In this document: positions 7,049-8,827 of the stretch, piece after piece | Layout of the letters: each line of letters opens with the position of its first letter | Numbering within the stretch: the first letter of the stretch is position 1 | Assembly: GCA_913064755.1 (NCBI GenBank) | Contig: CAJYBQ010000098.1 | Span: forward strand, 1-8,827 | Length of the DNA stretch: 8,827 nt | Reading direction: 5' to 3' | DNA from: an uncultured Alphaproteobacteria bacterium | GTDB taxonomy: Bacteria; Pseudomonadota; Alphaproteobacteria; Minwuiales; Minwuiaceae | Program-made: the position numbers and the translations under genes | Notes under the pieces: model-generated | What the model was told of the DNA's origin: nothing | Databases searched by the model: none | Seen by the model: the letters and a program-made list of their open reading frames with translations, nothing else

Positions 7049-7963
7049 TCAGGCCGTCTGGTTCTCGTCGGCCGTCAACCTGGCCGTGATTTCGGTCAAC
7101 CAGGTCTCGAAGGCCTTCAGGCGCGGCCGGTTCTCCCGCCCGACCGGGTAGACGAGGTAGTAACCGCCCTTCACGTTGAGGTGGAAATCCAGCGGCTCGA
7201 TCAGGGTTCCTGCCTCCAGTTCGGGGCGCACGAGGCTGGGGTTGACCGGCACGATGCCGAGACCCTGGATCGCCCCCTGGACCGCAAGGTTGGTCGTATC
7301 CAGCTTCAGCCCGCGGTCCGGATCCACCGTGTTCTCCCCCACCGCCGTCAGCCACTGGCGCCAGGTATCCGGCCGGTTGACGTCATGCAGCAGCGGATAG
7401 TGCACCAGGTCCGCCGGGGTCTTCAGGCGCGGACGCCCCTCCAGCAGCGACGGGCTGCAGACCGGCACGATCTCCTCGCGCAGCAACAGCTTGGCCGTCA
7501 GCCCCGGCCAGCCGCCGACGCCATAGCGGATCGCCGCATCCGCCTCCACCCGGTTGAAGTCGATGGCGTCCACGTTCGTGGTCATCCGCACCTCGATTTC
7601 CGGATGCCGCTTCTGGAACGCTGACAACTGCGGCACCAGCCAGCGCATGGCGAAGGTGGGCAATACGTTGACGGTCAGGGAGCCGGTGGTGTCTTCCGCC
7701 CTCAGGTCTTCCGTCGCAGCATTCATCTGGTCGAACGCCTGCCGCATGGCCGGGTAATACCTGCCACCGGCCGAGGTCAGGTTGACCCGACGCTGCCGCC
7801 GTTCGAACAGTTTTACGCCCAGCAGGTCTTCCAGCCCCTTGATCTGGTGGCTGATCGCCGAGGGGGTGAGGTTCAGTTCATCCGCCGCACGGGTGAAACT
7901 GAGGTGCCGGGCCGCGGCTTCGAAGGCGCGCAGCGCGTTCAGCGGGGGCAAGCGTCTGGACAT
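7049..7963 (-). CDS. LysR-family transcriptional regulator, GcvA-like
   Basis: A 304-residue LysR-type DNA-binding regulator. The N-terminal winged helix-turn-helix begins M-S-R-R-L-P-P-L-N-A-L-R-A-F-E-A-A-A, with the recognition region S-F-T-R-A-A-D-E-L-N-L-T-P-S-A-I-S-H-Q (22-40) and L-F-E-R (52-55). This pattern, especially L-P-P-L-N-A-L-R-A-F and S-A-I-S-H-Q-I, is characteristic of the GcvA subgroup. The C-terminal two-thirds is the periplasmic-binding-protein-like effector domain, starting near T-G-S-L-T-V-N-V and including A-D-A-A-I-R-Y-G. The start at 7963 has GGAGGG six bases upstream; the in-frame ATG at 8008 is rejected. The effector is unknown, and GcvA-like members often do not control glycine cleavage. 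It is divergent from a small-protein gene starting at 8155. The T-N11-A boxes at 8021-8035 and 8504-8518 are candidate binding sites, so I infer that it controls the two small-protein genes and perhaps itself. Confidence 0.94.
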   Translation of the reverse strand: MSRRLPPLNALRAFEAAARHLSFTRAADELNLTPSAISHQIKGLEDLLGVKLFERRQRRVNLTSAGGRYYPAMRQAFDQMNAATEDLRAEDTTGSLTVNVLPTFAMRWLVPQLSAFQKRHPEIEVRMTTNVDAIDFNRVEADAAIRYGVGGWPGLTAKLLLREEIVPVCSPSLLEGRPRLKTPADLVHYPLLHDVNRPDTWRQWLTAVGENTVDPDRGLKLDTTNLAVQGAIQGLGIVPVNPSLVRPELEAGTLIEPLDFHLNVKGGYYLVYPVGRENRPRLKAFETWLTEITARLTADENQTA

Positions 7964-7969
7964 GAATGT

Positions 7970-7975
7970 CCCTCC
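7970..7975 (-). promoter_or_regulatory. Ribosome binding site of the LysR gene
   Basis: GGAGGG on the minus strand, six bases before the ATG at 7963-7961. It decides the start in favour of 7963. Confidence 0.8.
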
Positions 7976-8020
7976 AGGAATGCTGCATATGCTCTTCGCA
8001 GCGCACAATTTGCTTGAACA

Positions 8021-8035
8021 ATGAATTCAGCTCAT
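8021..8035. promoter_or_regulatory. LysR-type operator box, copy 1 (T-N11-A)
   Basis: ATGAATTCAGCTCAT has ATGA/TCAT half-sites and a T-N11-A spacing (T8022 to A8034). Its centre is about 65 bp before the predicted transcription start near 8093, the classic LysR recognition position, and it lies in the gap divergent from a LysR gene. The same element is in register in copy 2. Sequence and position are seen; binding is inferred. Confidence 0.6.
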
Positions 8036-8042
8036 CAATTTG

Positions 8043-8086
8043 GTGAGAAATAGTCTTTTGTCAATAGACAGCATTGCTGACATATT
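8043..8086 (+). promoter_or_regulatory. Sigma70-like promoter of small-protein gene 1
   Basis: The -35 box TTGTCA (8058-8063) and -10 box CATATT (8081-8086) are 17 bp apart. Just upstream is GTGAGAAAT (8043-8051), placed where LysR activators make their second contact. In copy 2 both boxes and the 9-mer recur at exactly 483 bp, while the 17-bp spacer has diverged almost completely, as expected of a real promoter. Confidence 0.75.
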
Positions 8087-8089
8087 CCC

Positions 8090-8154
8090 GTCAGTCAGCC
8101 GCTGAGCGAGGGGTGTCTGACACGCGTCATCCTCGCTGACTATGGAGTATTCAG
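8090..8154 (+). ncRNA. Structured 5' leader of small-protein gene 1
   Basis: A 7-bp stem pairs AGCGAGG (8105-8111) with CCTCGCT (8131-8137) around a 19-base loop holding CTGACAC (8117-8123). GTCAGTCAG (8090-8098), at the predicted RNA start, can pair with the loop CTGAC, giving a possible pseudoknot or switch. GGAG (8144-8147) and the ATG follow directly. Copy 2 keeps stem length, loop length and both complementary motifs, with compensatory base changes. This is a cis element of the mRNA, not shown to be a separate RNA. Confidence 0.6.
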
Positions 8155-8346
8155 ATGCAGTTCCAACAGATTGACCTCAATGATATCAACGATCTGAGCC
8201 AGACCAATGGCGTAGAAACGCATCGCCGTCTTGTCGGCAACATCGACCTGGAAGCCTGCACACAGCGCGCCCATGCCGAACGCGGTGCCGTCACGGCGAA
8301 AGGCATCCAGGGAATCCGGCGCGCCGTGATGCGGTTGCTCGCCTGA
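8155..8346 (+). CDS. Small protein of unknown function, copy 1
   Basis: A 63-residue protein beginning M-Q-F-Q-Q-I-D-L-N-D-I-N-D-L and ending R-R-A-V-M-R-L-L-A. GGAG lies 7 bases before the ATG. The N-terminal third is Asn/Asp/Gln-rich and polar; the C-terminal half, from N-I-D-L, is rich in Ala and Arg and looks like a basic amphipathic helix with a hydrophobic end. There is no signal peptide and no membrane segment; the single Cys is not shared with the paralogue. The protein encoded at 8638 aligns over all 63 residues without gaps, with 23 identities (about 37%) by hand count, and shares the start M-Q-[FY]-Q-Q and the motif G-x-I-D-...-R-A-x-x-x-R. The C-terminal half faintly recalls small alphaproteobacterial proteins with I-D-x-x-x-x-x-R-A-x-x-x-R helices (for example the RSP_7527 type), from memory and unverified. 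Divergent from and possibly controlled by the LysR gene. Function unknown. Confidence 0.85.
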   Translation: MQFQQIDLNDINDLSQTNGVETHRRLVGNIDLEACTQRAHAERGAVTAKGIQGIRRAVMRLLA

Positions 8347-8503
8347 TTTGAGATCAACGTTTCGTTAACTATCCGACCGCGGAGACGCGGCGCAGGGGTT
8401 GGCGGTTCCGGTCTTCTTGTTGCGCCGCAACATGATGCGACACCGCGGGGCAGAACCCTCAGGTCGAAGCCGGTGGAAGTGTGAAGGTTTCGTTACGAAA
8501 AAG
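8347..8503. other. Non-coding stretch between the two small-protein genes
   Basis: No gene is seen between the stop at 8346 and the regulatory region of copy 2; the whole gap to 8637 is 291 bases. This part holds a small hairpin CCGCG-GAGA-CGCGG (8377-8390, possible weak terminator without a T-run) and the palindrome TGTTGCG-C-CGCAACA (8418-8432). It also holds TTTCGT-T-ACGAAA (8488-8500). The 9-mer GTTTCGTTA occurs at 8359-8367 and again at 8487-8495. Confidence 0.55.
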
Positions 8504-8521
8504 ATGAATTGAATTCATCTT
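8501..8521. promoter_or_regulatory. LysR-type operator box, copy 2 (T-N11-A, near-perfect palindrome)
   Basis: The 10-base arms 8501-8510 and 8512-8521 are perfect inverted copies around G8511. The core ATGAATTGAATTCAT (8504-8518) has T-N11-A spacing (T8505 to A8517). It aligns with the copy-1 box (13 of 16 bases, counting the shared C that follows). The centre is about 65 bp upstream of the predicted start near 8576. This copy is the more symmetric and may be the stronger site. Confidence 0.65.
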
Positions 8522-8525
8522 CGAA

Positions 8526-8569
8526 GTGAGAAATCGTCCTTTGTCTTTCGCCTTGGCGCGCAACATATT
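8526..8569 (+). promoter_or_regulatory. Sigma70-like promoter of small-protein gene 2
   Basis: GTGAGAAAT (8526-8534), -35 TTGTCT (8541-8546) and -10 CATATT (8564-8569), with a 17-bp spacer. The distance from the -10 to the ATG is the same as in copy 1. Gene 2 therefore has its own promoter and need not be read from gene 1. Confidence 0.75.
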
Positions 8570-8572
8570 CAG

Positions 8573-8637
8573 GTCAGTCAGGCGTTCGGCGAGAGACGGC
8601 TGACACGATGGAATCTCGTCAACGAAGGAGCATTCAG
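8573..8637 (+). ncRNA. Structured 5' leader of small-protein gene 2
   Basis: GGCGAGA (8588-8594) pairs with TCTCGTC (8614-8620) around a 19-base loop with CTGACAC (8600-8606). GTCAGTCAG (8573-8581) and the GGAG at 8627-8630 are kept. Compared with copy 1, the bottom pair changes A-U to G-C, the top pair G-C to A-U, and one G-C becomes G-U, so pairing survives sequence change. Confidence 0.6.
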
Positions 8638-8827
8638 ATGCAGTATCAACAGGTCAACTTCAATGATTTCAACAATCTGAACACGTCCACCGGTGATGAC
8701 CTGCATCTCCGGACCGACGGCTCCATCGACGTGGACTTCTATGTTCGGCGCGCTCAGAGCGCCCGCGCCGCGGAAACAGCCGCTGTTTTCCGCGCCATGA
8801 AAAAGGCCATTGTCGGGCTTTTTGCCT
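8638..8827 (+). CDS. Small protein of unknown function, copy 2 (stop at window edge)
   Basis: A paralogue of the protein at 8155. Exactly 63 codons are visible, starting M-Q-Y-Q-Q-V-N-F-N-D-F-N-N-L and ending K-K-A-I-V-G-L-F-A; one T remains, which would begin a stop codon if this protein ends where its paralogue does. GGAG (8627-8630) is 7 bases before the ATG, and the bases ATTCAG-ATG-CAGT are identical in both genes. The middle carries G-S-I-D-V-D-F-Y-V-R-R-A, followed by an Ala-rich helix with a basic end (R-A-M-K-K-A). No signal peptide, cysteine or membrane segment is seen. The protein halves diverge more than the N-terminal coding bases and leader, which suggests pressure on expression control as well as on the protein. 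Function unknown; presumed co-regulated with copy 1 by the nearby LysR protein. Confidence 0.82.
   Translation, partial: MQYQQVNFNDFNNLNTSTGDDLHLRTDGSIDVDFYVRRAQSARAAETAAVFRAMKKAIVGLFA

Larger units (their letters stand above)
8021..8346 (+). repeat. Tandem duplicated gene unit, copy 1
   Basis: Regulatory region, leader and coding sequence match copy 2 (8504 onward) at a constant offset of 483 bp with no gaps. By hand count, about 87 of 134 bases before the start codon are identical, concentrated in the LysR-type box, the GTGAGAAAT block, the -35/-10, the leader stem and the start context. Similarity fades upstream of 8021 and after the coding region. Confidence 0.85.
8504..8827 (+). repeat. 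Tandem duplicated gene unit, copy 2
   Basis: Second copy of the unit described at 8021, in exact register (offset 483 bp) and running to the window edge. More copies could follow outside the window. Confidence 0.85.

Noticed and set aside
7964..8008. Longer LysR start at 8008
   Set aside because: GGAGGG sits correctly before 7963, and the family N-terminus begins right there.
8151..8357. Minus-strand frame opposite small-protein gene 1
   Set aside because: No ribosome binding site or paralogue on the minus strand; the plus-strand gene is supported by its conserved duplicate and promoter.
8155..8827. The small proteins as RiPP precursors, toxin-antitoxin partners or DUF1127 proteins
   Set aside because: No modification enzyme, exporter, partner gene, leader-cleavage motif or DUF1127 R-D-I-G signature is visible, and both copies are conserved along their whole length.

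Overview
The window is high-GC bacterial DNA. Gene content (a ubiE-ubiB pair divergent from mutM, a GcvA-type LysR regulator, beta-oxidation-type enzymes) points to an alphaproteobacterium, probably Rhodospirillales-like; that placement is inference from gene content. No tRNA, rRNA, CRISPR array, insertion sequence or phage gene was seen.

Layout. (1) 1-2630, rightward: the 3' end of an asparaginase II-family gene, an SDR oxidoreductase of the dienoyl/enoyl-CoA reductase type that lacks the usual YxxxK pair, and an MFS transporter with a TTG start. (2) 2620-4951, leftward: ubiE followed by ubiB (ubiquinone synthesis). ubiB overlaps the MFS gene tail to tail by 11 bp. ubiE as written is broken by one extra base in a seven-G run inside its SAM-binding motif. 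(3) 4949-5001: a perfect 19-bp inverted repeat whose two outer ends are the start codons of ubiE and mutM. (4) 4999-6987, rightward: mutM, a short exported protein of unknown function coupled to it by an ATGA overlap, and an enoyl-CoA hydratase. A strong hairpin separates this from the leftward LysR gene.

(5) 7049-8827 is the most interesting part. A LysR regulator (leftward) stands divergent to two tandem rightward genes for paralogous 63-residue proteins, the second reaching the window edge at what looks like its last codon. The two units keep exact register at an offset of 483 bp. Each has a T-N11-A LysR-type box centred near -65, a GTGAGAAAT block next to the -35, a -35/-10 pair with a 17-bp spacer, a leader with a 7-bp stem showing compensatory changes, and the same GGAG-ATTCAG-ATG start context. 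It reads as a small LysR-controlled regulon of duplicated small-protein genes with a structured 5' UTR. Function is unknown.

The genes of parts 1-4 are ordinary metabolic and repair genes. The unusual features there are the ubiE frameshift, the shared ubiE/mutM palindrome and the atypical SDR active site.
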